Source of the DNA: an uncultured Bacilli bacterium
Lineage (GTDB): Bacteria; Bacillota_I; Bacilli_A; RF39; UBA660
NCBI GenBank assembly: GCA_947628235.1
Contig: CANQZC010000002.1
Span: 62,001 to 126,000 of the forward strand
Length of the DNA: 64,000 bases
Direction: 5' to 3'
Shown in pieces: positions 44,500-55,500 of the stretch; positions within the stretch are counted from its first letter, which is position 1, and each line of letters opens with the position of its first letter. Under the pieces are notes generated by a model that saw nothing but the letters and a program-made list of their open reading frames with translations, was not told the DNA's origin and did no database searches. The position numbers were made by a program, and so were the translations under genes.

Positions 44500-45297
44500 A
44501 TGAATTGTAGAAGTTGCGGGACACCTATTTTACCAGGAGAATCCGTTTGTAGAAATTGTGGAACCCCAGTAGTGCAACCAGTAAGTACACCTCAAGTACC
44601 AAATCCAGCGACTGTACAGAATACACCTACTTTGGTTCCTTTAACCCCTTTAGAGGAGAAGAAAGAACCAGTAGTAGAGCCACCTAAAAAGGGCAAAGGA
44701 AAGATTTTAGTAGCGCTTCTTTTAGCGGTTATTATCGTTGTAGTAGGAGTGTTGGTAGTTCCAAAATTAATGAATCAAAAAGGAAAAGAAACATCTTCTC
44801 AAGGAAGTAATACAGAAGAATCAAATACCAATACAAATAAGCCATTAGAAACTACTTTTGAAGTGATTATGGGTGACTTTATCTACAATATTCCACTTTC
44901 TTATGCTGTCAATGTAGAAAATGGTATGTTAAATGTCTATGATGATTCTACTAGTCCAAGTGTCAGAATGGCGATTGGTTCTAAAGAGGGTAGTTTTGAT
45001 AGTTTAATCACTTTAAGTAGTGAAGAAATTCAAAATGAATTTCTTCAAAAGGGTGCTGTCAGTGCTTCCGTAAATAAGCAAACCGTCAATGGAAAACAAT
45101 ATATTGTTGTAAACCTTACCAAAGATGGTCAAAATATCATCTATGCTTGTACGAAAGCTAATGCTGAAAATCTCTTTTATGCTTATATTTCTACCGATGA
45201 TAATACTTTTGGTACAAGATACTTAAAGGAATTAGATGTTATCTTTGTAGGCGCTTTAGCTTATGAACAAGAAGTAAGTTTACCTACATTTGAATAA
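44500..45297 (+). CDS. Zinc-ribbon membrane protein with external domain
   Basis: The 265-aa protein starts with a double-CxxC zinc ribbon (MNCRSCGTPILPGESVCRNC), followed by a Pro-rich linker, one membrane helix at about 70-90, a Ser/Asn/Thr linker and an outer domain of about 145 residues. This zinc ribbon-TM-sensor layout is common in Firmicutes envelope proteins of unknown role. It is the second of three zinc-ribbon membrane proteins in the window. Likely co-transcribed with the lipoprotein. Confidence 0.75.
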   Translation: MNCRSCGTPILPGESVCRNCGTPVVQPVSTPQVPNPATVQNTPTLVPLTPLEEKKEPVVEPPKKGKGKILVALLLAVIIVVVGVLVVPKLMNQKGKETSSQGSNTEESNTNTNKPLETTFEVIMGDFIYNIPLSYAVNVENGMLNVYDDSTSPSVRMAIGSKEGSFDSLITLSSEEIQNEFLQKGAVSASVNKQTVNGKQYIVVNLTKDGQNIIYACTKANAENLFYAYISTDDNTFGTRYLKELDVIFVGALAYEQEVSLPTFE

Positions 45298-45330
45298 AAA
45301 AGAAAGTTATTTTGTAAACTTTCTTTTCTT
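45296..45330. terminator. Bidirectional terminator between convergent genes
   Basis: AAGAAAGTT...AACTTTCTT with A and T runs; it overlaps the glycosyltransferase C-terminus. Confidence 0.75.
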
Positions 45331-46389
45331 TTGAATTTTTTTGGCATTTTGAAGTAATCGTTCATCCTTAGGAAGAATTTTTAAAGCATGATTTACTGCT
45401 AGATAAGAAAAATCATATAAACCTACTTCATAAAAAGCAATGGATAAAAGATCATAGATCGTTTCTGTTCTGGAGAAAAATTCATTGATGTAAGTCATCT
45501 TTTTATGTGGAATAGAAAGAGATTTTAATCCCATTTCTAGAAGACTCCACCAATCTTTTTCTCCATAAGCAATCATGGCTCTTTCCATATAAGGTTCTCT
45601 TAGATAGGGAGCCTCTTTTATGGCCTTCATCGCCCATAACTTTGCTTCTTCTAGTTGATTTAAATAAAAGTAAGAACGAGCAATAAAACGCATTGATGCA
45701 CATCTTTCATCTTTCCAAGTAGCGTTTTTTAAAGAGAGGTGTTTTTGTAAGGTCGTAATTGCTTTTTCATACTCTTGATGGTACATGTATTCTCTTCCTA
45801 GGTAGTGCATATTCCTATCATCTAATGGATCTTCTTGAACAGAAAGTTCTAAAAGTGGAAGATAACTACTTCTAGATTTCTCTTCATCAGGATAGTGATG
45901 TACAACAATCTCCTCGAGGACTTGAATTTGTTCCTTATCTCCTTGATAGGTTAAAACTTCATGCACAGGATGCGTCCAACTATATCCTTTTCTTCGATGA
46001 ATTTTTTGAATATAGAAGCTGATGATAGGATGATCGTTTTTATCTAGTTTCCAATGATAAGTATAAGAAACTCTAGTCGTTTCAGGAAGAACATTCTCTT
46101 CTAATTGCTTTCTCCATCCAGGAAGAAATACTTCATCTAAATCTGTACAGACACAGAAATCCGCATCTTCGTCTACTAGTTTTAAAGATTCATTTCTAGC
46201 AACATCAAATCGCCAAGGAACAATCTTTTTTTGAACAACATGAACTCCTAAATCTGTTAATTCTTTTACTGTATTATCTGTAGAACCCGTATCAAGCACA
46301 TAGATTTCATCGGCTTCTTTCATCGAGTTATACCATCTTTGAACAAACTTTTCTTCATTCTTAGAAATCGCATAAACGATAATTTTCAT
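45307..46389 (-). CDS. Family 2 glycosyltransferase with TPR-like C-terminus
   Basis: The 360-aa cytosolic enzyme has a GT2 fold: YAISKNEEKFVQRWYNS at the start, LDTGSTDNT, and the metal-binding DxD in CTDLDEVF near residue 88. From about 190 on there are helical TPR-like repeats. Such enzymes often glycosylate proteins. The ATG lies only 5 nt after the stop of the collagen-like 3' segment with no clear Shine-Dalgarno, so translation is probably coupled to that gene. Likely substrate: Thr residues in the Gly-Pro-Thr/Gly-Glu-Thr repeats (inference, by analogy with glycosylated exosporium collagens). Confidence 0.8.
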   Translation of the reverse strand: MKIIVYAISKNEEKFVQRWYNSMKEADEIYVLDTGSTDNTVKELTDLGVHVVQKKIVPWRFDVARNESLKLVDEDADFCVCTDLDEVFLPGWRKQLEENVLPETTRVSYTYHWKLDKNDHPIISFYIQKIHRRKGYSWTHPVHEVLTYQGDKEQIQVLEEIVVHHYPDEEKSRSSYLPLLELSVQEDPLDDRNMHYLGREYMYHQEYEKAITTLQKHLSLKNATWKDERCASMRFIARSYFYLNQLEEAKLWAMKAIKEAPYLREPYMERAMIAYGEKDWWSLLEMGLKSLSIPHKKMTYINEFFSRTETIYDLLSIAFYEVGLYDFSYLAVNHALKILPKDERLLQNAKKIQKKRKFTK

Positions 46390-46394
46390 GAATT

Positions 46395-48201
<1,807 letters not shown>

Positions 48202-48268
48202 AAAAATTTTATAAATACTTGACTTTCCTAGTTCAAATGTATTAAACTCAAAGGGAAGGTGTAGATAA

Positions 48269-48385
48269 GTGAGAAATGTGATGATGAGAAGAACAACGAA
48301 AATAAATTTTGGTAAAGTAGACATGTTAAGAAATGCCTTCCTTGTCGTTTCTTCTTTTTCATCTGTTCCATTTTGTGCGTTTTAA
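48269..48385 (+). CDS. Putative leader peptide of the uracil operon
   Basis: A 38-codon frame (GTG start, AAGGTG 7 nt upstream; an ATG at 48281 is an alternative) ends with TAA overlapping the first bases of a terminator stem. Its last 17 codons are U-rich (TTC CTT GTC GTT TCT TCT TTT TCA TCT). This matches the layout of the enterobacterial pyrBI leader, in which low UTP slows RNA polymerase in U-rich DNA so that the trailing ribosome blocks the terminator. Function inferred from arrangement and the downstream uracil genes. Confidence 0.5.
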   Translation: MRNVMMRRTTKINFGKVDMLRNAFLVVSSFSSVPFCAF

Positions 48386-48413
48386 AAAAGTGTCTTTGGG
48401 GGGCACTTTTTTC
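48384..48413 (+). terminator. Attenuator-type terminator before the uracil permease
   Basis: AAAAAAGTGTC, loop TTTGGGG, GGCACTTTTTT. It separates the leader peptide from the permease gene. Confidence 0.8.
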
Positions 48414-48468
48414 GTATCTTAAAGGATATACACTAGTTACATCTTTCTAAGTGTTTGAAGGAGGTTTT

Positions 48469-49959
48469 ATGAAAAATCGAAAAATGACAATTGATGTCGA
48501 TGAAAAGCCACCAGTAGCGAAGTGGATTATTCTTGCTTTCCAACATGTATTTGCCATGTTTGGAGCGACTATTTTAGTTCCTATTCTTGTCAATAGCGCT
48601 GCTGGAGAGGAAGTTTTAACTATTCCTGTTGCTTTAGTTACTTCAGGAGTAGGAACCTTAATTTATATTTTATGTACGAAAGGAAAATCCCCAGTTTATT
48701 TAGGTAGTTCTTTTGCCTTTATCGCACCGATAGCTGCCGCTTATTTAAAAGGTGGAATATCAGGTGCAATGACAGGAATTATGGTAGTTGGTTTGATTTA
48801 TGTAGTAGTTGCTACCATCATTCATTTTGTAGGAAAAGAATGGATTCATAAACTATTACCCCCAGTCGTTATTGGTCCAATGATTATGATTATTGGATTA
48901 GGTTTAGCGCCTTCTGCGATTTCCCAAATAGGAATAGGAGAGGGAATGGCACTAGATTGGAAAGTACTAGTAGTAGCAGTTGTTTCCTTCTTAGTAACAG
49001 CCTTAATGATGACAAGAGCGAAAGGGTTCTTAAAAGTTATTCCTTTCCTTATTGGAATTGCTGCTGGGTATGTTGTCGCAGTCATTGTAGGACTTGTTAA
49101 CTTTGACCCAGTATTAGAAGCAAGTTTCTTTAGTTTACCAAAGTTTGTCGTACCATTTATTAGTTATACTCCAAGTTTTTCTGCCTTGATTACGATTGCC
49201 CCAATTGCTTTAGTAACCATGTGTGAACACATTGGAGATCATACTTCTTTAAGTCATATCATTGATAAAGATTTATTAAAAGATCCAGGGTTAGATAGAA
49301 CCTTATTAGGAGATGGAGTTGCTACTTTTGTAGCCGGAGCTTTAGGAGGACCAGCCAATACGACTTATGGAGAAAATACTTCTGTTGTCGGAATGACGAA
49401 AGTAGCTTCTGTATGGGTCATTGGACTTGCTGCTATCTTTGCTATCATCATTGGATTCTTAGGTAAGTTTACGGCTTTAGTACAGACGATTCCAAATGCT
49501 GTTTTAGGAGGAGTATCTTTACTACTTTATGGATTTATTGCTGTTAATGGATTAAAGGTATTAATTAAAAATCAAATTGATTTTGAAAAGCCAAAGAATG
49601 TCGTTGTTGCTTCTACCATGTTAGTTTTAGGACTCGGAGGAGCAGCTATCGCTATTACAAGTGGAAACTTATCTGTTACCATTTCTGGAATGAGTTTAGC
49701 GGCTATTATTGGAATTCTATTAAATTTCATTCTTCCAGATGAAAAAGAGGAGAGAGTTCTAGAAGAAGTAGAAATAGAAGTGATTTCAGATCCTGCGAAG
49801 AAAGAAAAGAAAGTAGAAAGAAAAGTAGAAGTGAAAAAGAGTCCTTCTAAGAGTTCTAAAAAAGAAGAGACAAAGACATCTACAAAAAAGAAACCTGTCA
49901 AAAAGGAAACTACCAAAACTAAGAAAACAACTACTAGAGCCAAAAAACAAAATCAGTAA
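48469..49959 (+). CDS. uraA: NCS2 family uracil permease
   Basis: The 496-aa protein has about 12-14 membrane helices. FQHVFAMFGATILVP, SSFAFIAPIAA, and the segment MCEHIGDHTSLSH...LGGPANTTYGENTSVVG with the substrate-binding Glu/His residues identify a UraA/PyrP-type uracil:proton symporter. The final 75 residues form a Lys/Glu/Thr-rich cytosolic tail not typical of UraA. The start is at 48469 behind GGAGG. It is followed by upp, giving uptake and conversion of uracil to UMP in one unit. Confidence 0.92.
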   Translation: MKNRKMTIDVDEKPPVAKWIILAFQHVFAMFGATILVPILVNSAAGEEVLTIPVALVTSGVGTLIYILCTKGKSPVYLGSSFAFIAPIAAAYLKGGISGAMTGIMVVGLIYVVVATIIHFVGKEWIHKLLPPVVIGPMIMIIGLGLAPSAISQIGIGEGMALDWKVLVVAVVSFLVTALMMTRAKGFLKVIPFLIGIAAGYVVAVIVGLVNFDPVLEASFFSLPKFVVPFISYTPSFSALITIAPIALVTMCEHIGDHTSLSHIIDKDLLKDPGLDRTLLGDGVATFVAGALGGPANTTYGENTSVVGMTKVASVWVIGLAAIFAIIIGFLGKFTALVQTIPNAVLGGVSLLLYGFIAVNGLKVLIKNQIDFEKPKNVVVASTMLVLGLGGAAIAITSGNLSVTISGMSLAAIIGILLNFILPDEKEERVLEEVEIEVISDPAKKEKKVERKVEVKKSPSKSSKKEETKTSTKKKPVKKETTKTKKTTTRAKKQNQ

Positions 49960-49973
49960 GAAAGGAATAAAAA

Positions 49974-50600
49974 ATGAAGACAATCGAATTAAATCATCCT
50001 TTGATTGAACATAAATTATCCGTCTTACGGGATAAAAAGACAGGGACGAAAGAATTTCGAGAAATTATTGGTGAGATTGCTATGTTCTTATGTTACGAAG
50101 CGATGAGAGATGCCAAGTTAGAGAAAGTAGAAGTTACGACGCCAATTGAAAAGATGAAAAGTGGAAAGTTAGATGAAGATAAGTACGCTTTTGTTCCTAT
50201 CTTAAGAGCTGGAATGGGAATGTTAGAGGGAGTTATTCGAGTGATTCCTAATGCCAAAATTGGTCATATTGGAATGTATCGAAAAGAAGATACTTTTGAA
50301 CCGGTAAATTATTTCTTCAAAGTTCCAAAAGGAATTGAAAAAAGAGAAGTAATTATATTAGATCCGATGTTAGCGACGGGAGGTTCTGCAATTGATGCAA
50401 TTGACTTACTAAAAAGTAAGGGGGTAAAAAAGATGAAATTCTTATGTATTATAGCAGCCCCAGAAGGTCTTCAAAAAGTAGAAGAAAAGCATCCAGATGT
50501 TCCTATCTATTGTGCTCACATTGATAAAAAATTAAATTCTAATAAATATATTGTTCCAGGATTAGGAGATGCTGGCGATAGAATTTTTGGAACGAAATAG
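49974..50600 (+). CDS. upp: Uracil phosphoribosyltransferase
   Basis: This 208-aa enzyme makes UMP from uracil and PRPP. PILRAGMGMLEG, LDPMLATGGSAIDAI (PRPP loop) and the C-terminal uracil-binding YIVPGLGDAGDRIFGT are all intact. It lies 14 nt after the permease with AAGGAA in front. Confidence 0.95.
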   Translation: MKTIELNHPLIEHKLSVLRDKKTGTKEFREIIGEIAMFLCYEAMRDAKLEKVEVTTPIEKMKSGKLDEDKYAFVPILRAGMGMLEGVIRVIPNAKIGHIGMYRKEDTFEPVNYFFKVPKGIEKREVIILDPMLATGGSAIDAIDLLKSKGVKKMKFLCIIAAPEGLQKVEEKHPDVPIYCAHIDKKLNSNKYIVPGLGDAGDRIFGTK

Positions 50601-50622
50601 GACTAGTATCTAGTCCTTTTTT
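50599..50622 (+). terminator. Terminator after upp
   Basis: AGGACTAG-TAT-CTAGTCCT then TTTTT; the stem overlaps the stop codon. Confidence 0.9.
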
Positions 50623-50680
50623 GATGAGAGAGAAGTTCTTTTTTAAAAACACTATCATATAGGTATTACTAGGTGATGAA

Positions 50681-52099
50681 ATGAATTCTCCAACCGTTGC
50701 CATTTATCTAAGACTTTCGAAAGAAGATTCTTCCAAAGAAGAAAGTGAAAGTATTCAAAATCAAAGACGAATGTTACTAGAGAAAGTAAGAAAAGAAAAT
50801 TGGCTTCTTTTCGATATTTATACGGATGAAGATTACTCGGGAATAGACTTAAATCGTCCTGAATTTAACCGACTCTTAAAAGATTGTGAAGAAGGGAAAA
50901 TAGATATTGTTTTATGTAAAAATCAATCCCGATTTTCTAGAGATGCCCAAGTCATAGAAAAATATATTCATCGGCAATTTGTCAATTGGCATATTCGTTT
51001 TATTGGACTAGTAGATAATGTAGATACAGAGATTCTAGAAAATAAAAAATCAAGACAAATTAATGCCTTAGTGAATGAATGGTATTTAGAAGATATGTCT
51101 TTAAATATTCGAAAGACACTAAGAAGTAAAAAGGAAAATGGGCTTTATACAGGACCATTCGCTCCATACGGATATCAAAAAGATCCCCAAAATAAAAATC
51201 ATTTGCTCATTGATGATGTGGTCGCCCCCATTATTCAAAAGATATTTATGCTTTATCAAAAAGGATATAGTTATCGTAAAATTAAAGAATATCTAGATAG
51301 CAAAAAGATATTATCTCCTTATCAATATAAGAAAGAATGTGGTTCTTCTTTCTTTTTACCAAAAGCATCTTCTTCCTGGAGTGAAAAAACAATTGCTGAT
51401 ATTTTATCTAATCCTACTTATTTAGGACATCTAGTACAAGGAAAGTATCAGAAACTTTCTTATCGTGATAAGAAAGTATTTCAAAAAAAGAAGGAAGATT
51501 GGATTATTACCTATCATACACAAGAAGCTATCATTGATGAAAAAACTTGGGAATGTGTCCAACAAAGAAGAAAAGAAAAAAGTAGGGTAGAGAGAAAAAG
51601 TCAAGAAGTTTCTCCTTTCCATCGAAAAGTATACTGTCATATTTGTGGTTCTTCTTTTGAAAAGAATCAGGAATATTTTATTTGTCGAGATCGCAGAAAT
51701 CATTGGCAGAATTGTTCTAACCGAAAATCTATTTCTAGAAAAGAATTAGAAAAAAGGGTATGGGAAGATTTATTTACTCATTTTTCTAAAGAACAAGTTT
51801 TAGAAAAAATATCTTTTCCCAAGACATCTTATCAAAGAGATACTTCCTTGTTAGAAAAAGAATTAGAAAAGAAAAAAAGAGCCTTAAAAAGATGGTATGA
51901 GGAAGGAACCATTATCGAAGTCAAAGAAGAATTAGAAAAAGAAATTGCTTTTTTAGAAGGACAGTATCAAGAAAAAGAAGAACTAGTACCGAAAGAAATT
52001 ACCCTTTCTTATGATTTTATTCATCAATGGGTAAAACGAATTGAGATTGGAAAGCAGGTTTCTCAAGAAAGAGAAATTTTTATTTCTTGGAATTTTTGA
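50681..52099 (+). CDS. Large serine recombinase of the collagen-gene element
   Basis: The 472-aa protein has an N-terminal resolvase/invertase catalytic domain with nucleophile Ser13 in YLRLSKED and the active-site arginines around KNQSRFSRD, then the Recombinase domain ([31 protein letters not shown]), a zinc ribbon (CHICGSSF...[11 protein letters not shown]) and a coiled-coil segment (about 390-440). This is the architecture of large serine integrases and of SpoIVCA-type excisases. The stop codon lies inside the right attachment arm, so the gene sits at the element's edge. AGGTGATG precedes the ATG. Confidence 0.92.
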   Translation: MNSPTVAIYLRLSKEDSSKEESESIQNQRRMLLEKVRKENWLLFDIYTDEDYSGIDLNRPEFNRLLKDCEEGKIDIVLCKNQSRFSRDAQVIEKYIHRQFVNWHIRFIGLVDNVDTEILENKKSRQINALVNEWYLEDMSLNIRKTLRSKKENGLYTGPFAPYGYQKDPQNKNHLLIDDVVAPIIQKIFMLYQKGYSYRKIKEYLDSKKILSPYQYKKECGSSFFLPKASSSWSEKTIADILSNPTYLGHLVQGKYQKLSYRDKKVFQKKKEDWIITYHTQEAIIDEKTWECVQQRRKEKSRVERKSQEVSPFHRKVYCHICGSSFEKNQEYFICRDRRNHWQNCSNRKSISRKELEKRVWEDLFTHFSKEQVLEKISFPKTSYQRDTSLLEKELEKKKRALKRWYEEGTIIEVKEELEKEIAFLEGQYQEKEELVPKEITLSYDFIHQWVKRIEIGKQVSQEREIFISWNF

Positions 52100-52487
52100 C
52101 AAAGAGAAAAGAAACAGTTGCTCCCGTAGGTCCAGTTACTCCCTGTACGCCAGGAATTCCTTGTGGACCCGTAGGTCCTGTAGCTCCAACAACTCCGGGA
52201 ATTCCTTGTGGTCCTTGTGGACCCGTAGGTCCCGTAGCTCCTGTTTCTCCGGCAGGAATGACAAAGTTTAAAATATTATTTTCATTCGTACCAGTATTGA
52301 TAACAGCAGCAGGAGTTCCTGGAAGACCAGTCGTTGTAACACCAACCGTTACAGTAGCAGGACCTTGAGGTCCGGTAGGTCCAGTAGGACCAGTCGCGCC
52401 TCGACCGCCACCACAGCATCCAGTCGGTTTAAATCTACTATCGCATTCAATTCTCGCTAAGGCATTTTGATATAATTCTTCATTCAT
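52080..52487 (-). CDS. Collagen-like protein, 5' part of an interrupted gene
   Basis: The 135-codon frame begins with a non-repeat head ([21 protein letters not shown]), a short Gly-X-Y block, a cap-like domain ([22 protein letters not shown]...[10 protein letters not shown]) and further Gly-X-Y units. It leaves collagen at [14 protein letters not shown], where the last 12 residues come from element DNA. AGGAGGT lies 8 nt before the ATG, so this part has the translation signals that the 3' part lacks. The CCGGG Cys pair may cross-link subunits. Its 3' end overlaps the convergent recombinase gene by 20 nt. Confidence 0.85.
   Translation of the reverse strand: MNEELYQNALARIECDSRFKPTGCCGGGRGATGPTGPTGPQGPATVTVGVTTTGLPGTPAAVINTGTNENNILNFVIPAGETGATGPTGPQGPQGIPGVVGATGPTGPQGIPGVQGVTGPTGATVSFLFVKNSKK
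52096..52133. other. Right attachment junction of the serine-recombinase element
   Basis: Inner arm TTGACAA...GAAACA (52096-52116), central GT at 52117-52118, outer collagen arm TGCTCCCGTAGGTCC (52119-52133). Confidence 0.8.
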
Positions 52488-52506
52488 AAATTTTTACCTC
52501 CTACGA

Positions 52507-52536
52507 TAGAATATGCATCTTTCTATTTCTGAATAG
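52507..52536 (-). promoter_or_regulatory. Possible mother-cell (SigE/SigK-like) promoter of the collagen gene
   Basis: On the minus strand CATATTCTA fits the CATAnnnTA -10 of late mother-cell sigma factors. CTATT lies 16 nt upstream, near the SigE -35 consensus. No good SigA promoter is obvious. Weak, sequence-only evidence. Confidence 0.3.
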
Positions 52537-52555
52537 GGAAGGAGTTTAGAGAAAA

Positions 52556-52579
52556 AAGAAAAAGCCAAAATTGGCTTTT
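52556..52579 (-). terminator. Terminator of the SecA2-like gene
   Basis: AAAAGCC-AATTTT-GGCTTTT read on the minus strand, followed by TTCTTTTTTC; it overlaps the stop codon. Confidence 0.75.
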
Positions 52580-55500
52580 ATTTTGCTTTTGGACTATCTC
52601 CATCTGTCCATTCTTGGACTCTCCTTCTTTCTTCTTCCATATCGGCTGCTAGTTTTTGATCAAAGTCTCGACTAACGGTTGTAAGACCGGAAGCAAGAAC
52701 TCTCACTGGAATTAATTCCGTTCTTGGATTAGCGATTTTTTTTCGGTATTCCGGATGAAGAATTTCTCTTACCATCATCGCTCTTTGTGATTCAATGGCA
52801 TGATGGAAAGCAATCGCTACTTGAGATGGAATATCAATTTTTACATTATATTTAGAGACAGCATTGATTCTCTTTTGAGCCTCTAGTGCTTCCATATAAC
52901 CTTCAAATTCACTCCATGCTCTATTAATATGAATATCGACAATCTTTTTGGCTTCCTCTTCTAATTGATCTTGTCCTTTTTCTTCTACTAAACGATAGAA
53001 TCTTTCAATACTTTTATCGGTTAGAAGAGAAGTTAAATCACCAATTGTCCCACAAGCAAGAATTTCACTTTCGGTCATTTTAACTCCTAAGAATTCATCA
53101 CATAAAGAGATAAACTCTTCGACATCTAAACTCTTTCGTGAAAGTTTTCTAGAACTTTCTACAAATTCTTGGAAGTAAGGAGCAGAGTCAATGACAATGG
53201 CTTGGGCCGTTTTTTGAACCATTGCTTCTACCGATTCGGTATAATTTTTAGATCGTTTAATAGAATCTTTTTCTTCTCTAAATTCATTTCGATAGTGGGC
53301 AATGGCACGAGCTGTTTCTTGTTCGTATTTAATACTATCAAAAGTAGCAGATTCAAATCGAGTTTGAGCCTCATAGATACAATCACTAAGAGGAGTACGA
53401 TGCATATCTGGTGTTTCTTCGATTGGTTTTCCTCCTTGTACCGCTAATAACTTTTGAGTAAATGCTTTTGGAATTCCTAATTCTTCTAGATCGCTAGGAT
53501 CACTAAAGAAAATTACTTCTCCTACATTTCCTTGTCTACCACATCGACCTTTGACTTGATCATCTACTCTAGAGAATTGGAAATGTCCAGATCCAATAAT
53601 TTTTAAACCATTGGCATCTAAGATTTGTTTTTCCATCTCTGCTTTCATTTTCATTAAATTTCTATGATAACTTAATACTTCTGATTCTAATAATCCTTTA
53701 TTGACATCAAAAATTTCATTTAATTTTGCTCGCATAGCGGCTTCATTTTGAGGAGTAATTTTTCCTTTGGCACGAAGGGCTTGCATAGCTTCTTCTACCC
53801 GGCTTATCTTTAGTTGTTGCATCAATTCTTCTGGGCTAGGAACTTCTCCTCCTAATTTGATATCGGTACCACGACCAGCCATCTCTGTACAAATTGTAAT
53901 CTGTCCTGGCATACCAGCCTTGGCAACAATTTTAGATTCTTGTTCAATATCTTGAATTTCAGCATTTAATACGGGAATAGAAATTAAAATTCCTTCCTGT
54001 TGAAATCTACGACTTAAGAATTGATAAAGCATTTCACTTTTATTTTTACTTGTGGTAGAAATTAAAACAGGTTGTTTCTTTAAGTAAGAACGATAAGCTT
54101 CTTGGAAAATCGCCTCGAATTTACTATCCGTATCGGGATAGAGTCTTTCTCCATGATCTGTTACGGCTTTTGGAATATTTCTTGGTACTTCATAAGTCTC
54201 TAACCCATAAAGATTTTTAAAAGCATCAATCGCTGCCGTACCTGTCATACCACCGACTTTTTCATATCTTTCAAAGAAAGAAGCGGTAGGAATCGAAGCA
54301 AGCGTATTAGAAAGGGGAGTTTCTTTAATTCGAATTTGTTGTCTTAAAGATTGTTCTTTTCTTTCAACTGCTTGATGTAATCCATTCGAATAAACTCTAC
54401 CTTTGGCTGTTCTACCATCTTTAATTACTTGAACACTAAATTCATTTCCTTCTTGAACTAAATCATAGTCTTTTCCTCGTTCTAAGAGGAACCACGCTCT
54501 AATCGCATTATCAATCTCTTGATGAGTGTCAATCATCTCATGCATTTGATAATCTTCATAAAGTCTTTTAAATTCTATAAAATCATCACTCTCTACTAAA
54601 TCTAAAACCGTTCTAGGTGAAAGTAAAAGACGATGATCTTTCGTATATTCAAAATCTCTTCCTTCTTTAAAACCTTCGACGATTTCTTTTTGATATTTTT
54701 GAATTAAGGCTTGTAGTTGAGAAGCACGGTATTGCATAAAGATGATAACATCTCCTAAAGGCGTAATTTCATACCGTTTCGTTTGAGCATCAAAGATAAG
54801 GGCTTTAGTTCTTTGAAGTTCATCTTCATAAGGCGCTTCTTTTAAGAACTTATCATAGTCTTGTTTATTAGAATAGAAATGAAGAATACTTGCTCCTGGA
54901 CGAATACTTGCCATATGCTTGTCTTCTAAGAAAATACGAAATATCGCACGATTTGCTTGATCCATTCTTCTTTTCGCTTCTAGTTGATCTTCATCGGTAA
55001 TCGCTAAAAGTTCATCTTCTTGTCTTCCGGAGATATTAAAAGGAGTTCTAGCATCTTCAAATAAAACAGCATCGACTTCATCAATAATAGCAAAATTTGG
55101 TTTTCCTGGCCGTTGAACCATAAAGTCAGGATTCGTTTCTAGGTCATCATAAAGATAATCGAAAGCAATCGCCGATGAAGAACCATAGATAATATCTGCT
55201 AAATAAGCCTTTTTTCTTTCTAATGCTTTCTTTTTCTTTAGATAGGCAAAAGCTTCTCTTCTAGCATTTAAAAGAATTGTTGGATTATTAAAGAAGATAC
55301 TTCTTCGTTTATCAATCAAGGCTTTATTTTTAATACCGGTAACACTTTTTTGAAATTGAGCATTTAAGATTTGGGTTGCTAATTCCGTTACTTCTTCTTT
55401 AGATACATTTCTACTTTCATTGATAAGACTACAAGTAAGACCCATTAAATTATAGAGTTCACTCATCTCTCTTTGGTCACGAGCGGCTAAATAACCATTC

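Noticed and set aside
48226-48413. PyrR-binding attenuator before uraA
   Set aside because: No anti-antiterminator stem-loop with the known PyrR-binding sequence; only a leader ORF and one terminator are visible.
52080-52487. Reading the 5' collagen part as an ordinary short collagen protein or a simple pseudogene
   Set aside because: Its last 12 residues come from element DNA, and a perfect in-frame continuation exists at 47100 with matching attachment geometry.
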